DNA of 64,000 nt from CAYSFW01 sp964620675 (GTDB lineage: Bacteria; Pseudomonadota; Gammaproteobacteria; UWMA-0217), in NCBI GenBank assembly GCA_964620675.1, contig CAZUJU010000005.1, forward strand, positions 1 through 64,000, given 5' to 3'. The first letter of the stretch is position 1, and each line of letters starts with the position of its first letter. The translations under genes and the position numbers were made by a program. Below the pieces are notes generated by a model. The model searched no databases. It saw nothing but the letters and a program-made list of their open reading frames with translations, and had not been told where the DNA came from. Shown here piece after piece: positions 52,893 through 62,010 of the stretch.

Positions 52893-55800
52893 TTGAAGCC
52901 CGCGCTCACTCCGCTCTCTCAGGAAAGCATCATCGCACTGTGCGGTCGGCAAGCGTTCATTCGCGGGCGTGCCTATTTTCGCGAAGGGCGGGTGGGCAAG
53001 TTGTCGATCTCCTCCGCATCAGGCCATATGCTGATTCAGGCGGAGGTTCAGGGCAGCGATTTCGATCCGTACTCGGTCAACATAGCGGTGATCAATCAGC
53101 GCAATCGTATGATTCCGCTCGGTGAGTGCACCTGTCCGATGCGGGCCAATTGCAAGCATGTCGCGGCGGTGTGCCTGGCCTACATTCAGCAGTTCATCAC
53201 GCCGGGGCTCGATATCGCGGCCCGCGCCGATCCGGTCGAACAATGGCTGAAACGCCTTCACGATCCAAACGGCAAGGCCGGACGCGTCGAGGTTGAAGAG
53301 ACCCGAGTCATTCTGTACCTGTTGCAACCCGACCAGAACGCCGCCTACCGCTATCGCATTGCGACTGTTTCCACCCGTATGCTGAAGAAAGGCGGCTACG
53401 GCAAGGCCCAGCAAGTGGCGCTGGAGCGCGTGCTGGAGACTTACAGCAGCCTGAGTTTCGCAACCGACGCTGATCGTGAGATCGCAACCCTACTCACCCG
53501 CGGCCAGCGCTACCTTTACCACTACGGGCACCCGCTCAACGGCGATCTCGGCGCGTTGGCGTTTCGCAAAATGCTCAAGACCGGGCGATTGCACTGGCTC
53601 GGTATCGACGGCCCCGCACTCCAGGCCGGTGAGCCTCGTGCGCTGACCTTTATCTGGAAGGACCACGACCACGGCAAACGCCTGCACCCGGCGGTCACGC
53701 CACCGGCGAGCCATCTCCTGTTGATCGATCAGCTTCATTACGTCGACCTGGAGTCCCGCGAGGGAGGTGCGTTGCGCACCCACCTTGCGCCGGCACAGAT
53801 CGACCAACTGCTCGACGCACCGACGATTCCGCGCGACCGGCTAGAAGACGTGAGCCGGCGGCTGCTGCTAGAGGTGCCCGAATACGCCCTGACCCCGCCG
53901 GTGCCAATCGATGTTGAGGTCGAAACCCTCGCCGGCCTCACCCCCACCCCGCGGCTGCAGCTGCGCGCCGACCCGGAGCAGTTGGCCGATTACGGTGGCC
54001 ACGCGGTCGAACTCGGGTTCCTGTACGACCGCTTCGTACTGCCGCCGACCGATCAGGAGACCTTGACCTGCGAGGTTGAAGGCAATCATCAATACCGCAT
54101 CGAGCGCAATCTCGACGCCGAGCGCGACGCGGTGCAACACCTGCGCGAGTGCGCCTTGCAAGCACTGCCTGACCGGCCCGGTGTACCCAGAACGCCGGGC
54201 GGCTTCGCGTTTCAGTGGTCCGGCGCGCTGCGCAACGCCCAGCAATGGGAACGCTTTCTGGCGCACGACCTGCCGCGGCTGGAGGCGCTCGGTTGGCAAA
54301 TCGAACGCGATGCCGCTTTCCGGCTGCGCTTTGACACAGTGGACGAGTGGCAGGGTGACTGGGCGGAAACCGAGGAAGACGGCTGGTTTGCGCTGAGCCT
54401 TGGGGTCGAGGTGGATGGCGAACGCGTCAATCTGCTGCCGGCGCTGGTCGAGTTGCTCAAGGTTGGCAGCGATCCGGTGGCGCTGCGCGCCTGGCTCACC
54501 GAACAGCCCTACATCCTCGCCCCGGTGGACGAATACCGCTGGCTCAAACTGCCGACGCCGCGCGTGCTCGCGATCTTCGACACCCTGGTTGAACTCTATG
54601 ACCAAGCGCCGCTCGACGACGACGGCCGGCTGCGCTTCAGCCGCACCCAAGCCTTACAGCTCGGCGATCTGTTGCTCGACGACAGCGTCGCCTGGCACGG
54701 CGGCGGCGATCTTGCCGCACTCAGCGCGCGATTGCAGGACTTCGCCGGCGTCGCCAGCGTCGCCCCACCGCAAGGACTCCGCGCCACGCTGCGCGGCTAC
54801 CAACAGCACGGCCTCGACTGGCTCGACTTTCTGCGCGAATTCGGCTTCAACGGCATCCTTGCCGACGACATGGGCCTCGGCAAGACGGTTCAGACCCTCG
54901 CCCTGCTGCTGCGCGAAAAGGAGCTCGGACGCGCCAGCCATGCCAGCCTGATCGTCGCGCCGACCAGTCTGATCGGCAACTGGCGGCGTGAGGCCGCAAA
55001 CTTCACCCCCGATCTCAAGGTGCTGGTGCTGCACGGCGCGGAGCGCAAACAACGCTTTACCGCCATCGGCGAGCATGACCTGGTGCTCACCAGCTACGCC
55101 CTCGCCCGGCGCGATTGGGATACCCTGCGCGACCAACCGTGGCACTACCTGATCCTCGACGAAGCGCAGGCGATCAAAAACCCCAAGGCCTTTACCACCC
55201 AAGCCATCAGCGGTTTGAAGGCCAAGCACAAACTCTGCCTCACCGGCACCCCGATGGAAAATCACCTCGGTGAATTGTGGTCGATCTTTGAGTTCTTGAT
55301 GCCCGGCCTGCTGGGCACCCAGGACCGCTTCCAGCGCCTGTTCCGGCGCCCGATCGAACAGCTCGGCGACGGCGACCGCGGAACCCAGTTGCGCAAGCGC
55401 ATCCAGCCCTTCCTGCTCCGCCGCACCAAGCGACAGGTAGCGAGCGAACTGCCGGAAAAGGTCGAAATGATCCGCTCGATCGCGCTCGAAGGCCGTCAGC
55501 GCGACCTCTACGAGAGCGTGCGTCTGGCGATGGACAAGAAGATCCGCGAAGTCATCGGCAAACAAGGCCTGGCACGCAGCCACATCATGATCCTCGACGC
55601 CCTGCTCAAGCTGCGCCAGATCTGCTGCGACCCGCGCTTGGTGAAACTCGACCGCGCACGCCAGGTGACGACCTCGGCCAAGCTTGAAATGCTGCTCGAA
55701 ATCCTGCCGGAAATGGTCGAGGAAGGCCGCAAAATCCTGCTGTTCTCGCAGTTCACCAGCATGCTCAGCCTGATCGAAGCGGAACTCGAACGGCTGCGGA

Positions 55801-56189
55801 TTCGCTACAGCAAGCTCACCGGCCAGACCCGCGACCGCGACCGCGCGGTCGACGCGTTCCAACACGGCGACGCCAAGGTGTTCCTGATCAGCCTCAAGGC
55901 CGGCGGTGTCGGCCTCAACCTCACCGCGGCCGACACCGTGATTCACTACGACCCGTGGTGGAATCCGGCGGTCGAGCAACAAGCCACCGATCGCGCCCAC
56001 CGCATCGGCCAGGACAAGACCGTATTCGTCTACAAGCTGATCACGGAAAATACCGTCGAAGACCGGATGCTCGTCCTCCAACAAAAAAAGCAGGCGCTCG
56101 CCGACGCCGTCCACGGCAAACCGGCCGCAGCGGGCGCGCCGACCTTCACCGCCGACGAACTGCTGGATTTGTTCAAACCGCTCGGCTGA
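52893..56189 (+). CDS. SWIM zinc finger plus SNF2-type helicase
   Basis: A 1098-residue Swi2/Snf2-family ATPase of the bacterial RapA/HepA-like group. The SWIM zinc finger GECTCPMRANCKHVAAVC (C-x-C...C-x-H) is at residues ~75-95. A long middle region follows, then the motor: motif I ADDMGLGKTVQTLALL near 658, DEAQ box LDEAQAIKNPK near 755, motif III LTGTPMENHLGELW near 780, and motif VI TDRAHRIGQDKTV near 1034. It probably remodels protein-DNA or transcription complexes. The start is a TTG at 52893 (MKPALTPLSQES), which suits the family N-terminus. Confidence 0.92.
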   Translation: MKPALTPLSQESIIALCGRQAFIRGRAYFREGRVGKLSISSASGHMLIQAEVQGSDFDPYSVNIAVINQRNRMIPLGECTCPMRANCKHVAAVCLAYIQQFITPGLDIAARADPVEQWLKRLHDPNGKAGRVEVEETRVILYLLQPDQNAAYRYRIATVSTRMLKKGGYGKAQQVALERVLETYSSLSFATDADREIATLLTRGQRYLYHYGHPLNGDLGALAFRKMLKTGRLHWLGIDGPALQAGEPRALTFIWKDHDHGKRLHPAVTPPASHLLLIDQLHYVDLESREGGALRTHLAPAQIDQLLDAPTIPRDRLEDVSRRLLLEVPEYALTPPVPIDVEVETLAGLTPTPRLQLRADPEQLADYGGHAVELGFLYDRFVLPPTDQETLTCEVEGNHQYRIERNLDAERDAVQHLRECALQALPDRPGVPRTPGGFAFQWSGALRNAQQWERFLAHDLPRLEALGWQIERDAAFRLRFDTVDEWQGDWAETEEDGWFALSLGVEVDGERVNLLPALVELLKVGSDPVALRAWLTEQPYILAPVDEYRWLKLPTPRVLAIFDTLVELYDQAPLDDDGRLRFSRTQALQLGDLLLDDSVAWHGGGDLAALSARLQDFAGVASVAPPQGLRATLRGYQQHGLDWLDFLREFGFNGILADDMGLGKTVQTLALLLREKELGRASHASLIVAPTSLIGNWRREAANFTPDLKVLVLHGAERKQRFTAIGEHDLVLTSYALARRDWDTLRDQPWHYLILDEAQAIKNPKAFTTQAISGLKAKHKLCLTGTPMENHLGELWSIFEFLMPGLLGTQDRFQRLFRRPIEQLGDGDRGTQLRKRIQPFLLRRTKRQVASELPEKVEMIRSIALEGRQRDLYESVRLAMDKKIREVIGKQGLARSHIMILDALLKLRQICCDPRLVKLDRARQVTTSAKLEMLLEILPEMVEEGRKILLFSQFTSMLSLIEAELERLRIRYSKLTGQTRDRDRAVDAFQHGDAKVFLISLKAGGVGLNLTAADTVIHYDPWWNPAVEQQATDRAHRIGQDKTVFVYKLITENTVEDRMLVLQQKKQALADAVHGKPAAAGAPTFTADELLDLFKPLG

Positions 56190-56194
56190 AACAC

Positions 56195-56217
56195 CGCTTG
56201 CCACACTGCGGCAAGCG
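56195..56217. terminator. Bidirectional hairpin between convergent genes
   Basis: A perfect 8-bp stem (CGCTTGCC / GGCAAGCG) with a seven-base loop, six bases after the helicase stop and before the convergent diiron-protein gene. It could terminate transcription from both sides. Confidence 0.5.
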
Positions 56218-56240
56218 CGCAGCAAGGTGGAAGTAACGCG

Positions 56241-57005
56241 CTACAGGTTGGGCAAGCGGTAATTCTGCTGCGTCATCAGATCAATGCCGCACTCGAGTCC
56301 CGAGATCCATTCCAGGAACTGACGGACCATTTTCTTGCCACGGAAGGGGCGGCCGTGTTGCGGCACCATGCTCTCGACGTCGAGATCCTTGACCATGTTG
56401 GCCCAGAAACGGCAGACCTTGTTGGAGTTCATGTACCGCCGATGGAAGCCTTCCATCGCGGGTATCGCATCTTCGAAACGCTTGAATGGGGTGTCGAGGT
56501 CGCCCGCGCCGAGGTTGGCGCCCATGTCGCCGGAAAACAGGATCTTGCTGATCGGGTCGTAGAACTGGAAATTGCCTTCGGCGTGCAGGAAATGTGCGGG
56601 CAGTGCCATCAGGCGCACTTTGCCGAGCGCGAGGTGGCCACCTTGGTCTGGAATCGTAATCAGGCGACCGCTCAATTTGTCGGTGCGGGTAAAGTGCGGG
56701 ATAAATCGCTGCCACAGTTCGGGCACGACCACCTTGCATTGGGTGCCAACCAACCAGCGGTTGATCGAGGCGACGATATCCGGGTCCTGGTGCGATGCGA
56801 CCACGTAATCAAGCCCCTTGACGCTGACATAGTGGCTCACGCCCATGAACAGACGGGTGTAAGTCAGCTCGCCGCCCGGATCGATCAATGCCGCGTGCTC
56901 GTGGTCGATGATCAGAAACTGGTTGGCCTGCACCGCGTCGCCGGTAACGAGGTCCGAAAACGACACGCAGATGTGGCGTCCGTCGTTGTAGAGTTCAATA
57001 GACAT
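56241..57005 (-). CDS. ODP-type metallo-beta-lactamase-fold diiron protein
   Basis: A 254-residue protein like the oxygen-binding diiron (ODP/flavodiiron) branch of the beta-lactamase fold, without a flavodoxin domain. Metal-site motifs are ASHQDPDIVAS near residue 87 (replacing the HxHxDH form), PAHFLHAEGNFQFYD with the next ligand, FSGDMGANLG with the bridging Asp, and MVPQHGRPF with the last His. Proteins of this kind have been linked to O2 or NO sensing. It stands alone; the ATG at 57005 begins MSIELYNDGRH. The real ligand is unknown. Confidence 0.82.
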   Translation of the reverse strand: MSIELYNDGRHICVSFSDLVTGDAVQANQFLIIDHEHAALIDPGGELTYTRLFMGVSHYVSVKGLDYVVASHQDPDIVASINRWLVGTQCKVVVPELWQRFIPHFTRTDKLSGRLITIPDQGGHLALGKVRLMALPAHFLHAEGNFQFYDPISKILFSGDMGANLGAGDLDTPFKRFEDAIPAMEGFHRRYMNSNKVCRFWANMVKDLDVESMVPQHGRPFRGKKMVRQFLEWISGLECGIDLMTQQNYRLPNL

Positions 57006-57254
57006 AAGCCGGGCTCCAAGTACGGGGCATCCACCGCGATTTGCAACGGGGAATCCGCAGCAAACAGGTGACTAGCCGAATAGCATAGCGAATCGCTGGG
57101 CGCGGGATATGGAATCCGTCACGAAATCCGCCACCGTCCGCGCGCTGCCACGTCGCCGCGTCCGGGATGGGGACTGTGTCAGCGGTTGCCGCTCTGCAAT
57201 CGCGGTCTTACACTGACTGCGAACATTCCGCCATCGATAATCAAGAGGAGTCAC

Positions 57255-57581
57255 ATGCCTAGCTTTGCCGACAACCTGGCCCGGCTGCCGGACGTGAGTC
57301 AAATCCAGCGGCTCGAACTCTACCGCGCCGACGCGGGCTCCGTTGCGATCATCGAAAACAAACCCGGTAGTGCCGGATCGGTCGCCGTTTATCTGCATCT
57401 GATGCGTAAGCACGGCGTTATCACCGTCCTTGCCGCGCGCGAGGGGTTGGAGCTGTACGCGGAACACACCGCAGATGCGCACGCCCACCCGGGCAAGCAC
57501 CCGAACATCGATCAGCTGATCCAGGTCATCGCGGACGGAATCGGGCTCTCGGTGGAGCCGATCCGGCGTCCGCCACAGTAG
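57255..57581 (+). CDS. DUF2322 family protein
   Basis: A 108-residue cytoplasmic protein. The motifs FADNLARLPDVSQIQRLELY, IENKPGSAGSVAVY and LELYAEHTADAHAHPGKHPN are those I know from DUF2322, a small family of unknown function in beta- and gammaproteobacteria. The ATG at 57255 follows GAGGAG at ideal spacing, so the in-frame upstream ATG at 57186 is rejected. Confidence 0.85.
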   Translation: MPSFADNLARLPDVSQIQRLELYRADAGSVAIIENKPGSAGSVAVYLHLMRKHGVITVLAAREGLELYAEHTADAHAHPGKHPNIDQLIQVIADGIGLSVEPIRRPPQ

Positions 57582-57659
57582 CGCGTCAGTCGACGCTTTC
57601 GTCATCGACATCGCGCGACGGATTCCTCATCACGATCACACAGCACATCCAAATTACCT

Positions 57660-58340
57660 ATGTACCCAAATCAGCAAACTCGCCGCCTGTTGCCATTGTT
57701 CGTCCTGCTCTGCGCCCCCGGCTGGGCGCTGGCGCAAACCTGCTCGCGCGAGGACATCGAACACTACCTCCAACGCGGTTTCACGCACGACCAGGTCACC
57801 CGGCTGTGCGGCAACGCCCCGGCCGAGGCAACGACGCCGACAACCTCAACGCCGATGCAAGTCCCCGCCACGACACCCGACGCGGGGGGCCGCCCCGCCC
57901 CGCTGTCGGCGCCACCCCCAGTCGTCACCGATCAGGGCGCAGACGATCTGCTGACACTCAAAGCCTCGATCGAGGCGAGCGATGTCCAGGTGACGCCGGA
58001 GGCGATCGTCTACACCCTGAACGAGGAATGCTTATTCCACGGCACCGAGAACCACGTCGGGCTGCGCGACCGCACCTGCCTGGCGACGACAGTGTCGATC
58101 GCACGCAAAGATCTTAAGGTTACGGCGGTACGCGCACCGATCCTTCTGGTACGTGAGGGGCAATTCATCGTGACTGGCGACATCACGCGCAGCTTCGAGG
58201 GGCTGGATCGGCTGAATCGCTACGCGCGCGCGGAAATTGAGTCGGAGTACCCGCGGCGCGTCAACGAAATCAATGTGCCCTTTCGCAAGCGTACCGACCT
58301 GACGCGCCTGCAAGCGGCGTTCGAGCGGTTGGCGAACTGA
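57660..58340 (+). CDS. Secreted protein of unknown function
   Basis: A 226-residue protein with a clear signal peptide (LLPLFVLLCAPGWALA, cleaved before QTCSRED). The first mature segment CSREDIEHYLQRGFTHDQV with a second Cys ~22 residues later forms a compact helical unit, possibly disulfide-bonded. A Pro/Thr-rich linker (residues ~60-95) joins it to a C-terminal domain with paired cysteines (NEECLFHG, RDRTCLAT). I do not recognise the family. It lies after DUF2322 but with a separate start region. Confidence 0.65.
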   Translation: MYPNQQTRRLLPLFVLLCAPGWALAQTCSREDIEHYLQRGFTHDQVTRLCGNAPAEATTPTTSTPMQVPATTPDAGGRPAPLSAPPPVVTDQGADDLLTLKASIEASDVQVTPEAIVYTLNEECLFHGTENHVGLRDRTCLATTVSIARKDLKVTAVRAPILLVREGQFIVTGDITRSFEGLDRLNRYARAEIESEYPRRVNEINVPFRKRTDLTRLQAAFERLAN

Positions 58341-58478
58341 GCCCAGATAAGGCGTCGCTCGCTACGCTGGCGGCGCCAAACGTCGGCATGCAACGACAGC
58401 GCACCGACGCGGAGCGCGGTAAGGCATCGCGGCAGAACCTGAGGCGAATGCCCCAACCGGTGCGGTCGGGGCCGCCCG

Positions 58479-60875
58479 CTACGGTGTGAGGCGCAACAAC
58501 TCCGCCTTGGCGTCGTCCTCGGCGTAAAACGTCTGGCCGAGATTCAGCGCCGTTTGCAGGTGCTCGCGCGCCTTAACGGCCTCACCCTGCGCAAGATAGG
58601 CCTTACCCAGGTGATACTGGATGACCGCGACCTTCGGTGCCTTTTGCGCGGCACGTTGCAAGTGATCGAGTGCGGCCTTCGGGTCGCCGGCCTGGAGCTT
58701 CACCCAACCGACCGTATCGAGTTGCGCCGGGTCTTCGCTTTGTTTCAGTTTTTCTACCAGTTGCAGCGCACGCTCGATGCCTTTCGCGTTACCGTTGTCA
58801 CTCGCCAGCACCATGGCCAGGTTATTCGCGGCGACGGCGTGATTGGGGTTGCGTTGCAATACGCGCTCGTAGAGTTCCGCGGCGCGATCGCGCTGCTGTT
58901 GCTGTTCGTAGAGCAGCGCCAGGTCGAGCGCCAGCGAGTCGGCCTGATCGGTAGCCGCAAGCCCCTTTTCGTAGGCGCCAATCGCCTGCGCGATATCGCC
59001 CGCGTTGCGGTGGGCGAGCCCGAGATTGCGGTACGGCACCCACCAGTTCGGCCGCAGTGCGATGGCTTGATTGAAGGACTGAATCGCTGCGGGATAGGAC
59101 TTTTGCGCCAGCCGCACCTCTCCCAGCAAATTGTGGGCGACAAAATGCTCGGGTTTCGCTCGCAAGACTTTTTCGACCCGCGCGATCGCGGCCTCGACCT
59201 GGCCCTTGGCGAGGAAGTTACTCACCAGCATCGTGAGTGGCTCGACGGCTGCCGGGCTCTTTTGCAAGGCCAGTTCGAACTGCTCCGTACTGGCGGCAAG
59301 GTCGTTGCGGCTGCGGTGCATCAAGCCGGCCATATAGTCGCCGATCGGGGAATCGGGGTTGAGTTCGCGCGCCAGTTCGACCGTCTTGCGTACGCCGGCG
59401 TCGTCCTTTTGCGCCAGTTGCAGCTTGAACAAGGCATCCAGGGCGACCGCGTTGCCAGGTTTCGCCTTCAGGATCATTTCCAGATTCTCTTCGGCCTGAC
59501 CGTGCTCGCCGGCTCGCGCCTGCATCACGGCAAGTTCGTAGCGCGCATCCGAATCGGCCGGATTCATGGTGACCGCCTTGAGCAGGTTGTCGCGCGCGAG
59601 TTCCGGCTCGTTGTTCTGCAGGTGCGCCTGCGCCAGCATGCGGCGTCCCTCGGAGGCGTTGGCATTGCCCTGCAAGACAGCGCGAAAATCGGCGATCGCG
59701 CTTTGGGTGTCGCCGGCGAACAGCGAAAGCCGGCCGCGGAGCAGAAGCGCTGGCTCGTTACGCGGGCTGGCCTTGAGCACGGCTTCGAGCACCTGTCGGG
59801 CATCATCGATCTTGCGTTCGCGAACCAGCAGGTTGGCGATCCCGACCCGAGCGGTAATGACCGCTTGGTCATCCGCGGTGGCATGACGATCGCCGATGAT
59901 CTCTTCGTACACCGCGCGCGCCTTTTCGGGTTGCTTCAAGGCCTCATGAAACGACGCCAGCATCACCTTCATCCGCAGCGGAGCGCTGGATTCGCGAATA
60001 AAGGCCTGAATCTGTTCCTCCGCGGCCGCTTGCCCGCGAGCGCGGTAGACCAGATCAATCAGGGTCGTCTTGGCCTGGTCGCTTTCCGGCAGATCAAGGA
60101 TCGCTTGGCGTAGGGTCTGCTCGGCGGCCACGGTGTCCTTCTGCTGCAGCTGGATCCCGGCGAGCAGAAACCGCAGTTTGAGGTTTTCCGGCTGAAGGCG
60201 GACCGCGTGCCGTAGCGGCTCGATCGCGGCCGGGTAATCCTCGCGCAGTACGTGGGTCTGACTGAGTTGGAGCAAAAGCGCGGAGTCTTCCGGTCGGTTG
60301 CGCAAGGCCTCGCCGAGCAGCTGCACGGCTTTCGGGTAATCGCGCAGTTGGGTGTGGGTATTGGCAAGTACCGAGATCACGTCGGTGCTCTCCGGCGCGT
60401 GCTGGTGCGCAGCGGTCGCATCTTTTAACGCCGTCGGAAGATCGCCGGCGCGCGCCGCGAGATGGGCGCGAATCGCCAACGCGTCGGGATTGTCCGGGGC
60501 CAGCTTGAGCAACGCGCGGACCTCGGCGTCGGCCAGATCGACCGCGTTGGCGAAGGCGTAAAGATATCCGAGCCGGGTCCGAGCCTGGATGTCATTCTCA
60601 TCCAGTTTCAAAACGTTGCGGTACTCACCGACCGCGGATCCGATATCGCCGAGCTTCTCGTGGGTCTGCCCGAGCCAGAAGTGCGCGCTCTTATCCTTGG
60701 GATCGATGTAGATCGCGTTCCTGAATTCGAGGCGCGCCTTGTCATAGTGGGCCGCTTTGAACAGCTCGTGCGCCTTGCCGAGGTAGGCGTCCTTGCGTTC
60801 GGCGGCGCCACCGCAAGCCGCTAACGTGACGACCAGGGCGGTGGTGGCAATCCAATGAAATCGAGAACCTGTCAC
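58479..60875 (-). CDS. prsT: PEP-CTERM/XrtA system TPR-repeat lipoprotein PrsT
   Basis: A 798-residue lipoprotein with about 20 TPR units. The start is a GTG at 60875 that gives the signal VTGSRFHWIATTALVVTLAAC with a lipobox LAAC; an upstream in-phase start would lack a usable signal. The first repeat (YLGKAHELFKAAHYDKARLE) and long TPR array match PrsT, a protein of exosortase-linked exopolysaccharide loci, probably acting in the periplasm or outer membrane as a scaffold. No exosortase or glycosyltransferase genes adjoin, so this copy is isolated. A generic TPR lipoprotein is the alternative. Confidence 0.85.
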   Translation of the reverse strand: MTGSRFHWIATTALVVTLAACGGAAERKDAYLGKAHELFKAAHYDKARLEFRNAIYIDPKDKSAHFWLGQTHEKLGDIGSAVGEYRNVLKLDENDIQARTRLGYLYAFANAVDLADAEVRALLKLAPDNPDALAIRAHLAARAGDLPTALKDATAAHQHAPESTDVISVLANTHTQLRDYPKAVQLLGEALRNRPEDSALLLQLSQTHVLREDYPAAIEPLRHAVRLQPENLKLRFLLAGIQLQQKDTVAAEQTLRQAILDLPESDQAKTTLIDLVYRARGQAAAEEQIQAFIRESSAPLRMKVMLASFHEALKQPEKARAVYEEIIGDRHATADDQAVITARVGIANLLVRERKIDDARQVLEAVLKASPRNEPALLLRGRLSLFAGDTQSAIADFRAVLQGNANASEGRRMLAQAHLQNNEPELARDNLLKAVTMNPADSDARYELAVMQARAGEHGQAEENLEMILKAKPGNAVALDALFKLQLAQKDDAGVRKTVELARELNPDSPIGDYMAGLMHRSRNDLAASTEQFELALQKSPAAVEPLTMLVSNFLAKGQVEAAIARVEKVLRAKPEHFVAHNLLGEVRLAQKSYPAAIQSFNQAIALRPNWWVPYRNLGLAHRNAGDIAQAIGAYEKGLAATDQADSLALDLALLYEQQQQRDRAAELYERVLQRNPNHAVAANNLAMVLASDNGNAKGIERALQLVEKLKQSEDPAQLDTVGWVKLQAGDPKAALDHLQRAAQKAPKVAVIQYHLGKAYLAQGEAVKAREHLQTALNLGQTFYAEDDAKAELLRLTP

Positions 60876-60983
60876 AATCGAATTCCGGCATCGGTTGGGA
60901 TTTGGCCGGATGATAGCTGAGCACCCTACGCGGCACCGGGACGAACCTCTCAAATCTGGCAGCGTTCCCGATCGACGCGGGAA

Positions 60984-61862
60984 TCACTCAGGCTTGTGAA
61001 TCAAGCCCGACAGCCCCGCTTCGAGCGTCGGATACCGCAGCTCAATGCCCAGCGCGTCGCGCAACTTGCGATTATCGACCCGGCGCGACTCCTCGATGAA
61101 CGAGAGCATCGCCGGGGTTAGTCGCTCGCGCGCTTCGGCCAGGCTGACCGCGGGCGGTCGCGGAATGCCGAGGTGGTCGGCGACACAATTGAAGTAGTGA
61201 CTCATGGTCGTGGGGTTGTCATCGGCGACGTTGTAGAGTTCGCCGGCCGGTGCGCGCAGCATCGCGACCCGACAGATCTCGGCGAGGTCATCGGCATGGA
61301 TCCGGTTGCTGTAAGGCGCCTCGGCCTCGATCAATACCGGCAACCCTTGCCGGAGACGTCGCTCGGGCAGCCGCCCCGGGCCGTAAATACCAGGCACGCG
61401 TAATACGACGACTGGCACCCCTGTGGCGGCGCTCCAAGCGCGCAACGTGGTTTCGGCGGCCAGCCGGCGCTTGCCGCGGTCGGTACGCGGATTGACCGGT
61501 TGCGCCTCGGTGATCCAGGCCCCGGCGCAATCGCCATAGACGCCCGTGGTACTGATGTAGACCAGCTTGCGCGGCAGATTATCGCCGTCGGCGCAGGCGA
61601 GAAAATGCACCATGCGTGGATCGGTGGTCCCGTGGTCAGGCGGTGGCGCGAAGTAGTAGACGTCGCGCTCACGCAGATCGAGGTCAGCGAGTTGGCGCGC
61701 ATCATCGAGATCGCGTTGCTCGGGAATGATGCCCGTCGCGGTCAGTGCCGCGACGCCGGCGGGCGACCGTACCAAGCCGCGCACCGTTCGACCGTCACGA
61801 AGTTCGAGTTCTGCGAGCCGCAGACCGATATCGCCGCAGCCTACGATCAAAGTATCTGCCAT
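60984..61862 (-). CDS. SDR-family NAD(P)-dependent oxidoreductase, YeeZ-like
   Basis: A 292-residue Rossmann-fold protein of the extended SDR type. The N-terminal loop reads LIVGCGDIGLRLAELELRDG. RKLVYISTTGVYGDCAGAWI covers the Ser/Thr-Tyr active-site region, RTDRGKRRLAAE is typical of YeeZ-like atypical SDRs, and PGIYGPGRLPERRLRQG and ADDLAEICRVAML are conserved later. Substrate unknown. The ATG at 61862 (MADTLIVG) is chosen; a codon 15 bases upstream is also possible. Confidence 0.88.
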   Translation of the reverse strand: MADTLIVGCGDIGLRLAELELRDGRTVRGLVRSPAGVAALTATGIIPEQRDLDDARQLADLDLRERDVYYFAPPPDHGTTDPRMVHFLACADGDNLPRKLVYISTTGVYGDCAGAWITEAQPVNPRTDRGKRRLAAETTLRAWSAATGVPVVVLRVPGIYGPGRLPERRLRQGLPVLIEAEAPYSNRIHADDLAEICRVAMLRAPAGELYNVADDNPTTMSHYFNCVADHLGIPRPPAVSLAEARERLTPAMLSFIEESRRVDNRKLRDALGIELRYPTLEAGLSGLIHKPE

Positions 61863-62010
61863 GGGGGTTTGCTCCAATACTGTTGGGGGTTTGAGCGGCT
61901 ACGCCAGTGCCCGGTTTTCAGGTCGCTTGCCCGCGTGCAGCAAGCCCCGGCGCGCTCAAGATCAATGTTCCCGCCGCGGACCTTTTGCGACGCCGAATGC
62001 TCGCGGTTGG

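Noticed and set aside
54654..56225. 523-codon minus-strand frame opposite the helicase
   Set aside because: The helicase motor motifs occupy the plus strand here; the minus translation is low-information Glu/Ala-rich sequence.
57072..57611. 179-codon minus-strand frame opposite DUF2322
   Set aside because: DUF2322 on the plus strand has clear family motifs and an ideal ribosome site.
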